64,000 bases of DNA from Mycolicibacterium monacense (GTDB lineage: Bacteria; Actinomycetota; Actinomycetes; Mycobacteriales; Mycobacteriaceae), in NCBI RefSeq assembly GCF_010731575.1, contig NZ_AP022617.1:1612001-1676000 (forward strand). The letters are read 5' to 3'. Below, in pieces: positions 1 to 10,322 of this stretch. How positions within the stretch are numbered: position 1 is the stretch's first letter; the number at the start of each line of letters is the position of its first letter. The notes below the pieces were generated by a model. It made no database searches, was not told the origin of the DNA, and saw nothing but the letters and a program-made list of their open reading frames with translations. The translations under genes were made by a program, and so were the position numbers.

Positions 1-19
1 AGTCCAATACATGTCCGAA

Positions 20-33
20 CACAAACTATTGTG
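20..33. promoter_or_regulatory. palindrome in front of the LysR gene
   Basis: CACAA-ACTA-TTGTG is a perfect 5-4-5 inverted repeat ending 7 bases before the ATG of the LysR-type gene. A TATTGT hexamer (27-32) inside it could be the -10 box, so a bound regulator would block transcription. LysR proteins often bind such interrupted palindromes next to their own gene. Its use as an operator is inference. Confidence 0.4.
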
Positions 34-40
34 ATCGCTT

Positions 41-931
41 ATGGAACTGCGGCAGCTCGAGTACTTCGTCGCCGTCGCCGAGGAGGCCAACTTCACCCGG
101 GCGGCGCGGCGGGTTCATGTCGCGCAACCGGCGGTCAGCGCTCAGATCGCCCGCCTGGAGCGCGAACTGGGCCAACCGCTGCTGGACCGGTCGCACCGGC
201 AGGTGCGACTGACGGGGGCGGGTGAGGCCGTCCTGCCGCACGCACGGGCGGCGCTCGCCGCGGTCACGGATGTGCGCACGGCCGTCGACGACTTGACGGA
301 CCTCGTCCGAGGAGCGGTGTCGATCGGCACCGTCACCGCGCACAACGTCGACATGCCGGCGATGCTGGCCGCATTCCACCGCGCCCACCCCGCGGTCGAG
401 ATCACGCTGAGCACCGCCGACTCCGAATCGCTGGTGGACGGTGTGCGGACCGGCCGCCTCGATCTGGCCATCGCCTCCGTCGGCTCCGGTGAAGTGCCCG
501 ACGGTCTCGCGGTCGAGGTGACCACCGACGAGGCGATCGACGCGGCCGTCCACCTCGCAGATCCGTGGCGGAGACGGCGGTCGGTGCCGCTGGCCGCGCT
601 CGCCGAGCGCACGCTGATCGCCCTACCGGTCGGGACGGGTATCCGCAGGCGGCTCGAGGAGGCGTTCACCGCGGCCGGTCTCACGCCACGGATCGCGTTC
701 GAGGCCAGCACCCCGCAGGAGCTGGCCGACCTCGCCGCGCGCGGACTCGGGGTCGCCGTCGTCCCGCAGTCGCTGGCCCGCAACCGGGCCGACCTGCACG
801 CGGTGTCGATCACTCCGCAGCTGCGCGGACGACTCGTGCTGGCGTGGCGAGCGAGCGGGCCGGTGAGCCCGGCGGCGCGGGTGCTCATCGGCATGGCCCG
901 GGAGCACCTGCGTGTCGGCGGGGGTGCATAG
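41..931 (+). CDS. LysR family transcriptional regulator
   Basis: 296-residue LysR-type regulator. The N-terminal winged helix-turn-helix covers about residues 1-60, beginning MELRQLEYFVAVAEEANFTR with the helix pair around AARRVHVAQPAVSAQIARLE, which is the LysR signature. Residues ~90-290 form the periplasmic-binding-protein-like effector domain (type 2). Length is normal for the family. The ATG is preceded by a small palindrome and -10-like sequence rather than a strong Shine-Dalgarno, so the transcript may be nearly leaderless. LysR regulators usually control a divergent gene, which here would lie left of the window. polA starts about 10 bases downstream on the same strand but is probably functionally unrelated. 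The effector cannot be told from sequence. Confidence 0.93.
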   Translation: MELRQLEYFVAVAEEANFTRAARRVHVAQPAVSAQIARLERELGQPLLDRSHRQVRLTGAGEAVLPHARAALAAVTDVRTAVDDLTDLVRGAVSIGTVTAHNVDMPAMLAAFHRAHPAVEITLSTADSESLVDGVRTGRLDLAIASVGSGEVPDGLAVEVTTDEAIDAAVHLADPWRRRRSVPLAALAERTLIALPVGTGIRRRLEEAFTAAGLTPRIAFEASTPQELADLAARGLGVAVVPQSLARNRADLHAVSITPQLRGRLVLAWRASGPVSPAARVLIGMAREHLRVGGGA

Positions 932-941
932 AGTTGAGCCC

Positions 942-3701
942 GTGAGCCCAGCCAGCACCTCGACCGACAAGAAGACGGCCACCAGCCAGAAGGCGGACGA
1001 CAAGCCGACACTGATGCTGCTGGACGGCAACTCGCTGGCGTACCGCGCCTTCTACGCACTCCCCGCCGAGAACTTCAAGACCCAGGGCGGCCTGACCACC
1101 AACGCGGTCTACGGATTCACCGCGATGCTGATCAACCTCCTCCGCGACGAGCAGCCCTCCCATGTGGCCGCCGCGTTCGACGTCTCCCGGCAGACGTTCC
1201 GCGTCGACAAGTACCCCGAGTACAAGGCCGGCCGCTCGTCGACTCCGGACGAGTTCCGCGGGCAGATCGACATCGCCAAGGAGGTGCTCGTCGCGCTGGG
1301 CATCGCCGTGCTGGCCGAACCCGGCTTCGAGGCCGACGACATCATCGCCACGCTCGCCACCCAGGCCGAGGGTGAGGGTTACCGGGTGCTCGTCGTGACC
1401 GGTGACCGCGACGCGCTCCAGCTCGTCAGCGACGACGTGACCGTGCTCTATCCCCGTAAGGGCGTCAGCGACCTGACCCGCTTCACGCCCGACGCGGTGC
1501 AGGAGAAGTACGGGCTGACGCCGCAGCAGTACCCGGACTTCGCCGCGCTGCGGGGCGATCCGAGCGACAACCTGCCCGGCATCCCGGGCGTGGGGGAGAA
1601 GACGGCGACCAAGTGGATCGCCGAGTACGGTTCGCTGCAGGCCCTGGTCGACAACGTCGACCAGGTCAAGGGCAAGGTCGGCGATGCTCTGCGGGCCAAC
1701 CTGTCTCACGTGGTGCTCAATCGCGAACTCACCGACCTCGTCAAGGACGTCCCGCTTCCGCACACTCCCGACACTCTGCGGGTGCAGCCGTGGGACCGCG
1801 ATCAGATCCACCGGCTGTTCGACGACCTCGAGTTCCGGGTGCTGCGCGACCGCCTGTTCGAGACTCTGGCGGCCGTCGAACCCGAGGTCGAACACGGCTT
1901 CGACGTGCGGGGCAAGGCGCTCGAACGGGGTGAACTCGCGGCCTGGCTGTCCGAACACAGCCTCGGCAACCGGTTCGGGCTCGCGGTCGTCGGCACCCAT
2001 CTCGCCTACGACGCCGACGCCACCGCGCTGGCCATCGTCGCTGCCGACGGCGACGGTCGCTACATCGACACGACCTCGCTCGACCCGGACGACGAGGCGG
2101 CGCTGGCGTCGTGGCTGGCCGACCCGGGCCCGCCGAAGGCGCTGCACGAAGCCAAGCTCGCCATGCACGACCTCGCCGGCCGCGGCTGGAAGCTCGCCGG
2201 GGTCACCTCCGACACGGCGCTGGCCGCCTACCTGGTGCGGCCCGGGCAGCGCAGCTTCAGCCTCGACGATCTGTCGTTGCGCTACCTGCGTCGGGAACTG
2301 CGCGCGGACAACCCTGCGCAACAACAACTCTCACTGCTCGACGACAGTGACGGCGGCGACGACCAGGCCGTCCAGACGCTGATCCTGCGGGCCGTGGCGG
2401 TACTCGACCTCGCCGACGCCCTCGACGAGGAACTCGCCCGCATCGACTCGTCGTCGCTACTGGGCCGGATGGAGTTGCCGGTGCAGCGGGTGCTCGCCGA
2501 GATGGAGCACACCGGTATCGCCGTCGACATCGATCAACTGCGGCAGTTGCAGAGCGAGTTCGCCGACCTGATCCGCGACGCCGCCGAGGCGGCCTACGCG
2601 GTGATCGGCAAGCAGATCAACCTCGGCTCGCCCAAACAGCTGCAGGCGGTGCTGTTCGACGAACTCGCGATGCCCAAGACGAAGCGGACCAAGACCGGAT
2701 ACACCACGGACGCCGATGCGCTGCAGTCGTTGTTCGACAAGACCGGTCATCCTTTCCTGCAGCATCTGCTGGCCCATCGCGACGCCACCCGGCTCAAGGT
2801 GACCGTCGACGGCCTCCTGAACTCCGTCGCCTCCGACGGCCGCATCCACACGACGTTCAACCAGACGATCGCCGCGACCGGTCGGCTGTCGTCGACCGAA
2901 CCGAATCTGCAGAACATCCCGATCCGCACCGAGGCGGGCCGGCGTATCCGCGACGCCTTCGTGGTGGAAAGTCGCCCTCCGGGCTCCGGCGGCGGCGCGG
3001 TCTTCACCGAACTCATGACCGCCGACTACAGCCAGATCGAGATGCGCATCATGGCACACCTGTCACAGGACGCCGGTCTGATCGAGGCGTTCAACACCGG
3101 AGAGGACCTGCACTCGTTCGTCGCCTCGCGCGCGTTCGACGTGCCGATCGACGAGGTGACCCCGGACCTGCGCCGCCGGGTCAAGGCGATGTCCTACGGG
3201 TTGGCCTACGGGCTGAGCGCGTACGGATTGGCCGCGCAGCTCAAGATCTCCACCGAAGAGGCCAAGGTCCAGATGGACCAGTACTTCGCCCGTTTCGGCG
3301 GTATCCGCGACTACCTGCGCGACGTCGTCGACCAGGCCCGCAAGGACGGCTACACCTCGACGGTGTTCGGTCGCCGGCGGTACCTGCCCGAACTCGACAG
3401 CAGCAACCGCAACGTCCGCGAGGCCGCGGAGCGGGCCGCGCTCAACGCCCCGATCCAGGGCAGCGCCGCGGACATCATCAAGGTCGCGATGATCGACGTC
3501 GATCAGGCGATCAAGGACGCCGGCCTCTCGTCACGGATGCTGCTGCAGGTGCACGACGAGTTGCTGTTCGAGGTCGCCGACGGCGAGCGCGACACGCTCG
3601 AGAAGCTGGTCCGCGACAAGATGGGCAGCGCGTACGCCCTCGACGTGCCGCTCGAGGTCAGTGTCGGGTACGGCCGGAGCTGGGACGCGGCGGCGCACTG
3701 A
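942..3701 (+). CDS. polA: DNA polymerase I
   Basis: 919-residue DNA polymerase I, used in Okazaki fragment processing and gap filling after excision repair. The 5'-nuclease domain occupies about residues 30-310 (LMLLDGNSLAYRAFYAL near the start, FEADDIIATLA and GDRDALQL acidic sites). The middle region (~320-500) corresponds to the 3'-5' exonuclease fold but lacks an evident DEDD set, as is known for mycobacterial Pol I. The polymerase domain shows motif A (MTADYSQIEMRIMAH), the finger helix RRRVKAMSYGLAYGL and motif C (LLQVHDELLFEV). GTG at 942 (VSPASTSTD) is chosen because mycobacterial PolA begins VSPA-like; a GTG at 912 would overlap the LysR gene. The stop lies one base from the stop of the convergent LysE-type gene. 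Confidence 0.97.
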   Translation: MSPASTSTDKKTATSQKADDKPTLMLLDGNSLAYRAFYALPAENFKTQGGLTTNAVYGFTAMLINLLRDEQPSHVAAAFDVSRQTFRVDKYPEYKAGRSSTPDEFRGQIDIAKEVLVALGIAVLAEPGFEADDIIATLATQAEGEGYRVLVVTGDRDALQLVSDDVTVLYPRKGVSDLTRFTPDAVQEKYGLTPQQYPDFAALRGDPSDNLPGIPGVGEKTATKWIAEYGSLQALVDNVDQVKGKVGDALRANLSHVVLNRELTDLVKDVPLPHTPDTLRVQPWDRDQIHRLFDDLEFRVLRDRLFETLAAVEPEVEHGFDVRGKALERGELAAWLSEHSLGNRFGLAVVGTHLAYDADATALAIVAADGDGRYIDTTSLDPDDEAALASWLADPGPPKALHEAKLAMHDLAGRGWKLAGVTSDTALAAYLVRPGQRSFSLDDLSLRYLRRELRADNPAQQQLSLLDDSDGGDDQAVQTLILRAVAVLDLADALDEELARIDSSSLLGRMELPVQRVLAEMEHTGIAVDIDQLRQLQSEFADLIRDAAEAAYAVIGKQINLGSPKQLQAVLFDELAMPKTKRTKTGYTTDADALQSLFDKTGHPFLQHLLAHRDATRLKVTVDGLLNSVASDGRIHTTFNQTIAATGRLSSTEPNLQNIPIRTEAGRRIRDAFVVESRPPGSGGGAVFTELMTADYSQIEMRIMAHLSQDAGLIEAFNTGEDLHSFVASRAFDVPIDEVTPDLRRRVKAMSYGLAYGLSAYGLAAQLKISTEEAKVQMDQYFARFGGIRDYLRDVVDQARKDGYTSTVFGRRRYLPELDSSNRNVREAAERAALNAPIQGSAADIIKVAMIDVDQAIKDAGLSSRMLLQVHDELLFEVADGERDTLEKLVRDKMGSAYALDVPLEVSVGYGRSWDAAAH

Positions 3702-3702
3702 C

Positions 3703-4338
3703 TCAGCGCATCTCGGCGGCAAGTCCGAGTCCCAGCGCCACCAGGATCGCGCCCATCACACGGTCGATTCGCCGTCGGATGTGAGCGCGGCTCAACAGTT
3801 CACGGGCCCGTGCAGCGCCCCACACCACGCCCGCACACCAGGCGGTGTCGATCACCAGTTGGATCAGCGCGAGCACCAGGAGGGTGAGCAGCACCGGACC
3901 GCTCGACGGCAGGAACTGCGGGACCACCACGATGCCGAACGCCGCGGCCTTCGGGTTCGCCGCGATGGACAGCAGCGCCGCGCGGAACGCCGCGACCGGC
4001 GTGCCGGCTCTCGGCTCGGCCGGAACGGCGATCATCGCCGGGCGCTTGGCGCTCCGCCATGCGCTCACACCCAGCCAGACCAGCACCGCCGCGCCGACGA
4101 TGTGCAGGGCGATCGACAGTGCCCGGTTGGCCAGCAGGAGCACCGACAGGCCGGCGCCGCCGGCCATCGTCCACCCGAAGATGCCGATCTCGTTGCCGAC
4201 GACGGCGGCCAGACCGGCGGCGCGGCCGTCGCGGATCGCGCGGTGGACGAACAGCGCCGTCGCGGGGCCCGGCAGTATCGCCAGGATCGCCGCCGCCAGA
4301 AGAAACGCCGGTAGTACATCGAGCAGGTGGGCGACCAT
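3703..4338 (-). CDS. LysE family amino-acid/metabolite exporter
   Basis: 211-residue membrane protein of the LysE/RhtB superfamily, which exports amino acids or related small molecules. It has about six hydrophobic segments, the LysE-type ILPGPA motif near residue 22 at the end of the first helix, and a conserved NPKA turn near residue 130. Length is typical (200-215). It converges on polA with essentially no spacer and has no partner gene nearby; the next gene upstream on the same strand (PrsW-like) is 38 bases away and may share its transcript. Substrate unknown. Confidence 0.85.
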   Translation of the reverse strand: MVAHLLDVLPAFLLAAAILAILPGPATALFVHRAIRDGRAAGLAAVVGNEIGIFGWTMAGGAGLSVLLLANRALSIALHIVGAAVLVWLGVSAWRSAKRPAMIAVPAEPRAGTPVAAFRAALLSIAANPKAAAFGIVVVPQFLPSSGPVLLTLLVLALIQLVIDTAWCAGVVWGAARARELLSRAHIRRRIDRVMGAILVALGLGLAAEMR

Positions 4339-4376
4339 GGCAGCAGTATCTCGCCCCTGGCAAGTCGGTTACCGAC

Positions 4377-5555
4377 TCACAGCGGCCGCGGTGCGCGGTA
4401 TTCGCCCAAACGGTGCAGCGCCGGCGACGCCGCCCTGGCGGCATACAGCGCGTAGGTCTCCTCGTGCAGCAGTCCGACGACTCGCGGGTCGCCGAATCCG
4501 CGGTCGATGCGGTCGCGGACGAAGGCCAACTCGACGACCTGGTGGGCGAACTTCTTCACCGCATCGCCGGCCTGCTTACCGCCGAACCGTCTCGCCTCCG
4601 CGATGGCCAGATTGCGGGTGCGGAGGGATCCGAGCCACGCCGCCTCGGCGGGAGTGAGCACTCCCGCGGCCACCATCCCCGGCAGCTTCGCCGCGACGAT
4701 GTGCTGTTCACGGCGACGACTCCGCACGGCCAGCACGATCGCGAGCCCGAAGATCGGCATCATCCAGAACACGTAGAGCCCGAAGTACGCTCCCACCCCG
4801 AGCAGTGACGAACCGTTCCACATGGCGTGCAGCAGCACCGCCCCGGCGTAGCCGAGCAGCAGGAACCCGGCGCGGGCGGCGGTGTCGCGGCGGTGCAGGG
4901 CGAACCAGACCCCGATCGCGAACACCGTGGTGAACAGCGAGTGCGCGAACGGCGCCATGATCAGCCGCAACGCGGCGGTCAGCAGCGAATCGGCCAGCGA
5001 CTCCCCGTTGGCGATGTAGAGGATGTCCTCCAGCCACGCGAACCCCGCACCGACCAGCCCGGCGTACACCAGGCAGTCGGTCAGCGAGTTCATCTCGTTG
5101 CGGCGTGCGCCGGTCATCATGATCAGCAGGAACAGGCCTTTGGCGGCCTCCTCCGTCAGCGGGGCGCCCAGGACCAGCGTCACCGGGCTGGTACCGGTAT
5201 CGGCGGTGCCGACGGCCGGGTTCAGCCACACCTCGAGGAACAGCTGCAGTACCGCGGAGATGACGACGGCCGCCGAGGTGCCCCAGATGAACGCGAACAC
5301 GAGCAGCCGCGGCGGTTCGGGTTCCCATCGGTCCAGCCACAGGTAAGCCAGCACGACGACGGCCATCGCGATGCTGGACAGGACGAACCCGACTGCCGTC
5401 CCGACCGGATTGACCGCGGTCAGCAGGATGACGAGGAGGCCCGCCAGAGTCCCGAGCGCGATCAGCAGGCCCAGCGGGGCGCCGACCTTGCGGACCTGCC
5501 GGGCCCACGGTGAAACGGGCAGATGCGGAGGGGGCGGAGTGCCGACGCGGGACAC
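4377..5555 (-). CDS. PrsW family intramembrane metalloprotease
   Basis: 392-residue polytopic membrane protein with the conserved PrsW motifs: the EEAAK pair in LTEEAAKGLFLL, a following FAWLED segment, the histidine in APFAHSLFT, and HAMWNG near the last transmembrane helix. These Glu/His residues bind the metal in the PrsW/CPBP-type glutamic/metalloprotease clan. About eight to nine membrane segments lie in residues 20-290, then a cytosolic tail of ~100 residues rich in Arg and Ala. PrsW of Bacillus cleaves an anti-sigma factor, but no sigma/anti-sigma pair is adjacent here, so the substrate is open. Confidence 0.85.
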   Translation of the reverse strand: MSRVGTPPPPHLPVSPWARQVRKVGAPLGLLIALGTLAGLLVILLTAVNPVGTAVGFVLSSIAMAVVVLAYLWLDRWEPEPPRLLVFAFIWGTSAAVVISAVLQLFLEVWLNPAVGTADTGTSPVTLVLGAPLTEEAAKGLFLLIMMTGARRNEMNSLTDCLVYAGLVGAGFAWLEDILYIANGESLADSLLTAALRLIMAPFAHSLFTTVFAIGVWFALHRRDTAARAGFLLLGYAGAVLLHAMWNGSSLLGVGAYFGLYVFWMMPIFGLAIVLAVRSRRREQHIVAAKLPGMVAAGVLTPAEAAWLGSLRTRNLAIAEARRFGGKQAGDAVKKFAHQVVELAFVRDRIDRGFGDPRVVGLLHEETYALYAARAASPALHRLGEYRAPRPL

Positions 5556-5603
5556 GTGAGCAGGTTAGCCGGAATAGCACGGCCATCCGAGCGGTTGACC
5601 CCA

Positions 5604-5627
5604 TTACGAGACGGTACTGTCCCGTAA
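5604..5627. promoter_or_regulatory. 24-bp near-perfect palindrome, probable TetR operator
   Basis: Positions 5604-5627 run from TTACG to CGTAA and read the same on both strands except for two mismatched pairs; the core is GACGGTACTGTC. It sits 16 bases before the start of the NTF2/NAD(P)-binding/TetR operon, with a TTGACC -35-like hexamer at 5595-5600 just outside. The position and the TetR gene at the end of the operon suggest autoregulation. Binding is inferred. Confidence 0.55.
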
Positions 5628-5643
5628 TTGGAAGGGGTTATCG

Positions 5644-6099
5644 ATGAACGAATCCGACCGGCGCGACCGCGCCCACCAGGCAATCGACCGGCTGCAGCAG
5701 GCGTTGCTCGCCCACGACATGTCGGCATTCGCCGACCAGTGGGCGCCAGACGGCACCATGAGTTTCCCGTTCGCGCCGCCCGGATGGCCCGAACTCGCCG
5801 GCCGTGACGCGGTCCGCGAGTACCTCGCGAACTACACCGACACGGTCGACGTCCGCGCCGTCACCCGCATGGTGCGACACGACACCGCCGACCCGGACAC
5901 CGTCATTCTCGAATGGGCGGTCAGCGGCGTCGCCGTCAAGACCGGCAAGCCCTACGACATCGACTATGTCGCGGTCATCACCGTCGGCCCCGACGGCATC
6001 GTCACCTACCGCGACTACTGGAATCCGCTCGCCGTCGCCTCCGCGCTCGGCGGCATCGACGAACTGTTCACCGCCTTCGACGCGCAGGCCCAGCCGTGA
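5644..6099 (+). CDS. nuclear transport factor 2 (SnoaL-like) family protein
   Basis: 151-residue SnoaL/NTF2-like alpha+beta barrel protein. The N-terminal helix pair, the RWAPDG-like turn (QWAPDGTM), the FAPPGWPELAGRDAVREYL loop and the C-terminal YVAVITVGPDG...YRDYWNPLA strand pair are typical of ketosteroid-isomerase-like domains that bind or transform small hydrophobic molecules. AAGGGG (5631-5636) is a good ribosome binding site. The downstream NAD(P)-binding gene overlaps its stop (GTGA), and a TetR gene closes the operon, so the three probably act on one inducing compound. Substrate unknown. Confidence 0.85.
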   Translation: MNESDRRDRAHQAIDRLQQALLAHDMSAFADQWAPDGTMSFPFAPPGWPELAGRDAVREYLANYTDTVDVRAVTRMVRHDTADPDTVILEWAVSGVAVKTGKPYDIDYVAVITVGPDGIVTYRDYWNPLAVASALGGIDELFTAFDAQAQP

Positions 6100-6938
6100 G
6101 CGGCGCCGTCCTCGTGTTCGGGGCCACGGGTAACACCGGCAGCGCCGTCGTCGAGGCGCTGCGGCGCTTTCCGGGCCGCCCGGTCCGCACGGCGACGCGG
6201 AACCCGGCCGCACCCACCGGCCACGACCACCGCCGCTTCGACTGGGCTGACCCCGCGACCTGGGACGACGTCCTCGACGGAGTCGAGCGGATGTACCTGG
6301 TCGCTCCGATCGGGCACCCAGCGCCGATGACCGTGGTCGCCCCGTTTCTCGACCGCGCCGTCGAAGCAGGGGTACGACGGGTGGTGACGCTCAGCTCGTC
6401 GGCCGTCGCCCTGGGCGACCCGGGCCTGGGTGAGATGGCCGCGGCCGTGCGCGACATGTTCCCGGAGTGGGAGATCCTGCGCCCGTCGTGGTTCATGCAG
6501 AACTTCACCGGCGCCCACCCGGTGGCCGAGAGCATCCGCGGCACAGGCGAATTCATGACCGCCACCGGCACCGGCCGGTTACCGTTCATCGACGCCCGCG
6601 ACATCGGCCGTACGGCAGCCCACCTCTTGTCGGCGACCGACGCGCGGTGCGGCGAACATCTGCTGACGGGTCCCGAGGCGCTGACCTACGACGAAGCCGC
6701 CGCGATCATGGCGGAGGTGACCGGCCGCACCGTGCGCCATCGGGCCGTCGAACCCGACGATTTCGCCGACTATCTCGTCGCCTCCGGATACGACACCACC
6801 TTCGCCGCGGTGCTCGCCGCACTCGACGTGCTGGTTCGTGACGGCACCCAGTCCGCCGTCAGCGACACCGTCGAGCGGATCACCGGGGCCCGCCCGCGCG
6901 GCTTCGCGGACTATCTGCGCGCGGCCTGGTCCGAATGA
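6096..6938 (+). CDS. NmrA/atypical SDR family NAD(P)-binding protein
   Basis: 280-residue Rossmann-fold protein. The N-terminus VLVFGATGNTGSAVVEAL carries the GxxGxxG dinucleotide motif of NmrA-like/atypical short-chain dehydrogenases; the central VTLSSSAVALGD and ILRPSWFMQNF segments match the ergot-alkaloid-biosynthesis/NmrA group. The classical YxxxK dyad is not obvious, so it may be a redox sensor or an unusual reductase. The GTG start overlaps the stop of the NTF2-like gene, indicating translational coupling, and its own stop overlaps the next ATG (ATGA). It likely works with its operon neighbours on one compound. Confidence 0.85.
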   Translation: MSGAVLVFGATGNTGSAVVEALRRFPGRPVRTATRNPAAPTGHDHRRFDWADPATWDDVLDGVERMYLVAPIGHPAPMTVVAPFLDRAVEAGVRRVVTLSSSAVALGDPGLGEMAAAVRDMFPEWEILRPSWFMQNFTGAHPVAESIRGTGEFMTATGTGRLPFIDARDIGRTAAHLLSATDARCGEHLLTGPEALTYDEAAAIMAEVTGRTVRHRAVEPDDFADYLVASGYDTTFAAVLAALDVLVRDGTQSAVSDTVERITGARPRGFADYLRAAWSE

Positions 6939-7519
6939 CCGCCGGACGTCCCCGCGACGCGCGGGTCACCGAGGCGATCCTCGACGCGGTGTTCGCCGAA
7001 CTCGCGGACAAGGGGTTCGGCGGTCTGACGATGGACGCGGTCGCCCGCCGGGCGCGGGTCGGCAAGAGTGCGCTCTACCGCCGGTGGCCGTCGAAAGTCG
7101 AGATGACGGCCGACCTGATGCGGGCGTTGAGCGTCACCACCGATCCCGCGCCCGATACGGGGTCGCTCGCCGGTGATGTGCGGGCTCTGCTGGAGAACGT
7201 CCTCACCTGGCTGACCGACGATCGGGTGCGCCGCGTGTATCCCGATCTGATCGCCGAGGCCCAGCGCACCCCGGCGCTCGGTGACGCCCTGATGGCCTAC
7301 GTCGGCCTGCCCAGGCGCGCCCGGGCCGTCGAGGTGCTCGACCGCGCCGTCGAACGGGGTGAACTCGCCGTCGAGGCTGATCAGGAGGTTATCGTCGACG
7401 CACTGGGCGCGCTGGTGTTCTGGCGGCTGATCGCGTTGGGGAAGCCGGTGTCCGCCCGGCACCTGGACCGGGTGGCCGCGGCCATCTGCGCGATGGCGAG
7501 CGGGACCGAGTGGCGGTGA
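6935..7519 (+). CDS. TetR/AcrR family transcriptional regulator
   Basis: 194-residue TetR-type repressor. Residues ~5-60 form the DNA-binding domain: RVTEAILDAVFAELADKGFG, then the HTH around TMDAVARRARVGKSALYRRW. The C-terminal all-helical domain binds the ligand and dimerises, here with the TetR_C_11-like IADAQRTP...PRRARAVEVLDRAVERGEL pattern. It is last in a three-gene operon coupled by ATGA, and the palindrome at 5604-5627 upstream of the operon is its likely operator. Confidence 0.92.
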   Translation: MTAGRPRDARVTEAILDAVFAELADKGFGGLTMDAVARRARVGKSALYRRWPSKVEMTADLMRALSVTTDPAPDTGSLAGDVRALLENVLTWLTDDRVRRVYPDLIAEAQRTPALGDALMAYVGLPRRARAVEVLDRAVERGELAVEADQEVIVDALGALVFWRLIALGKPVSARHLDRVAAAICAMASGTEWR

Positions 7520-7528
7520 GAACCGGGT

Positions 7529-7558
7529 TTGTCCTGCGTGGACCGAGTCGAGTAGGCT
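7529..7558 (+). promoter_or_regulatory. putative rpsA promoter
   Basis: TTGTCC (7529-7534) and TAGGCT (7553-7558) are separated by 18 bases and fit a SigA-type promoter. They imply an ~80-base 5' leader before rpsA that holds a 9-base direct repeat, CCCAACAAT, once mid-leader and once right before the ATG, and only a weak distant GGAG. Inferred by eye. Confidence 0.45.
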
Positions 7559-7643
7559 CGTCAGGTATCTGTGTGCGCGATAACAGATCACCCAACAATC
7601 AATCTGTCCCTACGAGTAAAACTGTCCGGAGCAACCCAACAAT

Positions 7644-9083
<1,440 letters not shown>

Positions 9084-9095
9084 CAGTTGTCTCGA

Positions 9096-9131
9096 CGAAC
9101 GCCCCGGCTCACCGCGAGCCGGGGCCGTTCG
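9096..9131. terminator. hairpin terminator after rpsA
   Basis: CCCCGGCTC (9102-9110) and GAGCCGGGG (9116-9124) pair perfectly across a 5-base loop; flanking CGAACG and CGTTCG extend the stem past one bulged C. There is no U-tract, as is common for mycobacterial terminators. It separates rpsA from coaE. Confidence 0.7.
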
Positions 9132-9160
9132 CCGTATCCGGGTCCTGACAGACTGGTGCG

Positions 9161-10318
9161 GTGCTGAGAATTGGATTGACCGGCGGCATCGGGGCGGGCA
9201 AGTCGACGGTGTCCGCGACATTCGCCGACTGCGGCGGGGTCGTCGTCGACGGTGACGTGATCGCCCGTGAGGTCGTCGAACCGGGCACCGAGGGCCTCGC
9301 CGCACTCGTCGAGGCCTTCGGTGATGACATCCTGCTTCCCGACGGTGCGCTGAACCGGCCCGCCTTGGCCGCCAAGGCATTTCAAGACGACGAACAACGC
9401 GCCAAGTTGAACGGCATCGTGCACCCGCTGGTCGGCAAGCGCCGGCAGGAGATCATCGACTCGGTTGCCGAGGGCACCGTCGTGGTCGAGGACATCCCGC
9501 TGCTGGTGGAAACCGGTATGGCACCCTTCTTCCCGCTCGTCGTGGTGGTGTGGGCCGACGAAGAGACCCGGGTGACCCGCCTCATCGAACGCGGACTGCC
9601 CGAGCATGACGCCCGCGCGCGAATGAAGGCGCAGGCGTCCGACGAGCAGCGGCGCGCCATCGCCGATGTGCTGCTGGACAATTCGGGCACCCGGGAGGAA
9701 CTCGTCGAGAAGGCGCGACAACTCTGGTTCGACCGGATTCTGCCCCTCGCCGAGAACATCCGCACCGGTGAGGTGGTGCGGGTTGCGCCCCGGTTGATGC
9801 CGCACAACCCGGCGTGGGCCGCGGACGCACAGCGGATCGTCAACCGCATCAAGGCCGCCGCAGGGGGCAAGGCGCTGCGGGTCGACCATGTCGGATCCAC
9901 GTCGGTCGACGGCCTGGACGCCAAGGATGTCGTCGACATCCAGGTGACGGTGGCCTCGCTGGAGGACGCCGACGAGATCGCCGGCGGGCTGGCGGCCGTG
10001 GGCTATCCGCGGATCCAGGGTGTCGACTCCGACGTGGCGCACGACGACTCCGGACGGTGGGGTAAACGCCTGCACGGCGCCGCCGATCCAGGCCGTCCCG
10101 CCAACATCCATCTGCGGGTCGACGGCTGGCCGAACCAACGGTTCGCCCTGCTGTTCCTGGCGTGGTTGGCCGCCCATCCGGAGGTGCGCGATGAATACCT
10201 GCAGGTCAAGCGCGCGGCGTTGAGCGCGCCGGACTACGCCGAGGCCAAGGAACCGTGGTTTGCCGAGGTCTACCCGAAGGCGTTGGCGTGGGCCGAGGCC
10301 CGCGACTGGCGCCCCTGA
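9161..10318 (+). CDS. coaE: dephospho-CoA kinase fused to a GrpB (UPF0157) domain
   Basis: 385 residues in two parts. Residues 1-~200 are dephospho-CoA kinase, which phosphorylates dephospho-CoA in the last step of coenzyme A synthesis: P-loop GLTGGIGAGKS, DGDVIAREVV and the lid region RLIERGLPEHDARARM. Residues ~205-385 are a GrpB/UPF0157 nucleotidyltransferase-like domain (VDHVGSTSVDGLDAKDVVDIQVTV, with a G-S and D-x-D pattern typical of the polymerase-beta fold). The same fusion is known in M. tuberculosis CoaE, where the second domain aids folding. GTG start; no other start fits the P-loop spacing. Confidence 0.95.
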   Translation: MLRIGLTGGIGAGKSTVSATFADCGGVVVDGDVIAREVVEPGTEGLAALVEAFGDDILLPDGALNRPALAAKAFQDDEQRAKLNGIVHPLVGKRRQEIIDSVAEGTVVVEDIPLLVETGMAPFFPLVVVVWADEETRVTRLIERGLPEHDARARMKAQASDEQRRAIADVLLDNSGTREELVEKARQLWFDRILPLAENIRTGEVVRVAPRLMPHNPAWAADAQRIVNRIKAAAGGKALRVDHVGSTSVDGLDAKDVVDIQVTVASLEDADEIAGGLAAVGYPRIQGVDSDVAHDDSGRWGKRLHGAADPGRPANIHLRVDGWPNQRFALLFLAWLAAHPEVRDEYLQVKRAALSAPDYAEAKEPWFAEVYPKALAWAEARDWRP

Positions 10319-10322
10319 GCCG

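Noticed and set aside
912..941. GTG at 912 as the polA start
   Set aside because: It overlaps the end of the LysR gene and adds residues (VSAGVHRVEP) without similarity to PolA; GTG 942 fits mycobacterial PolA.
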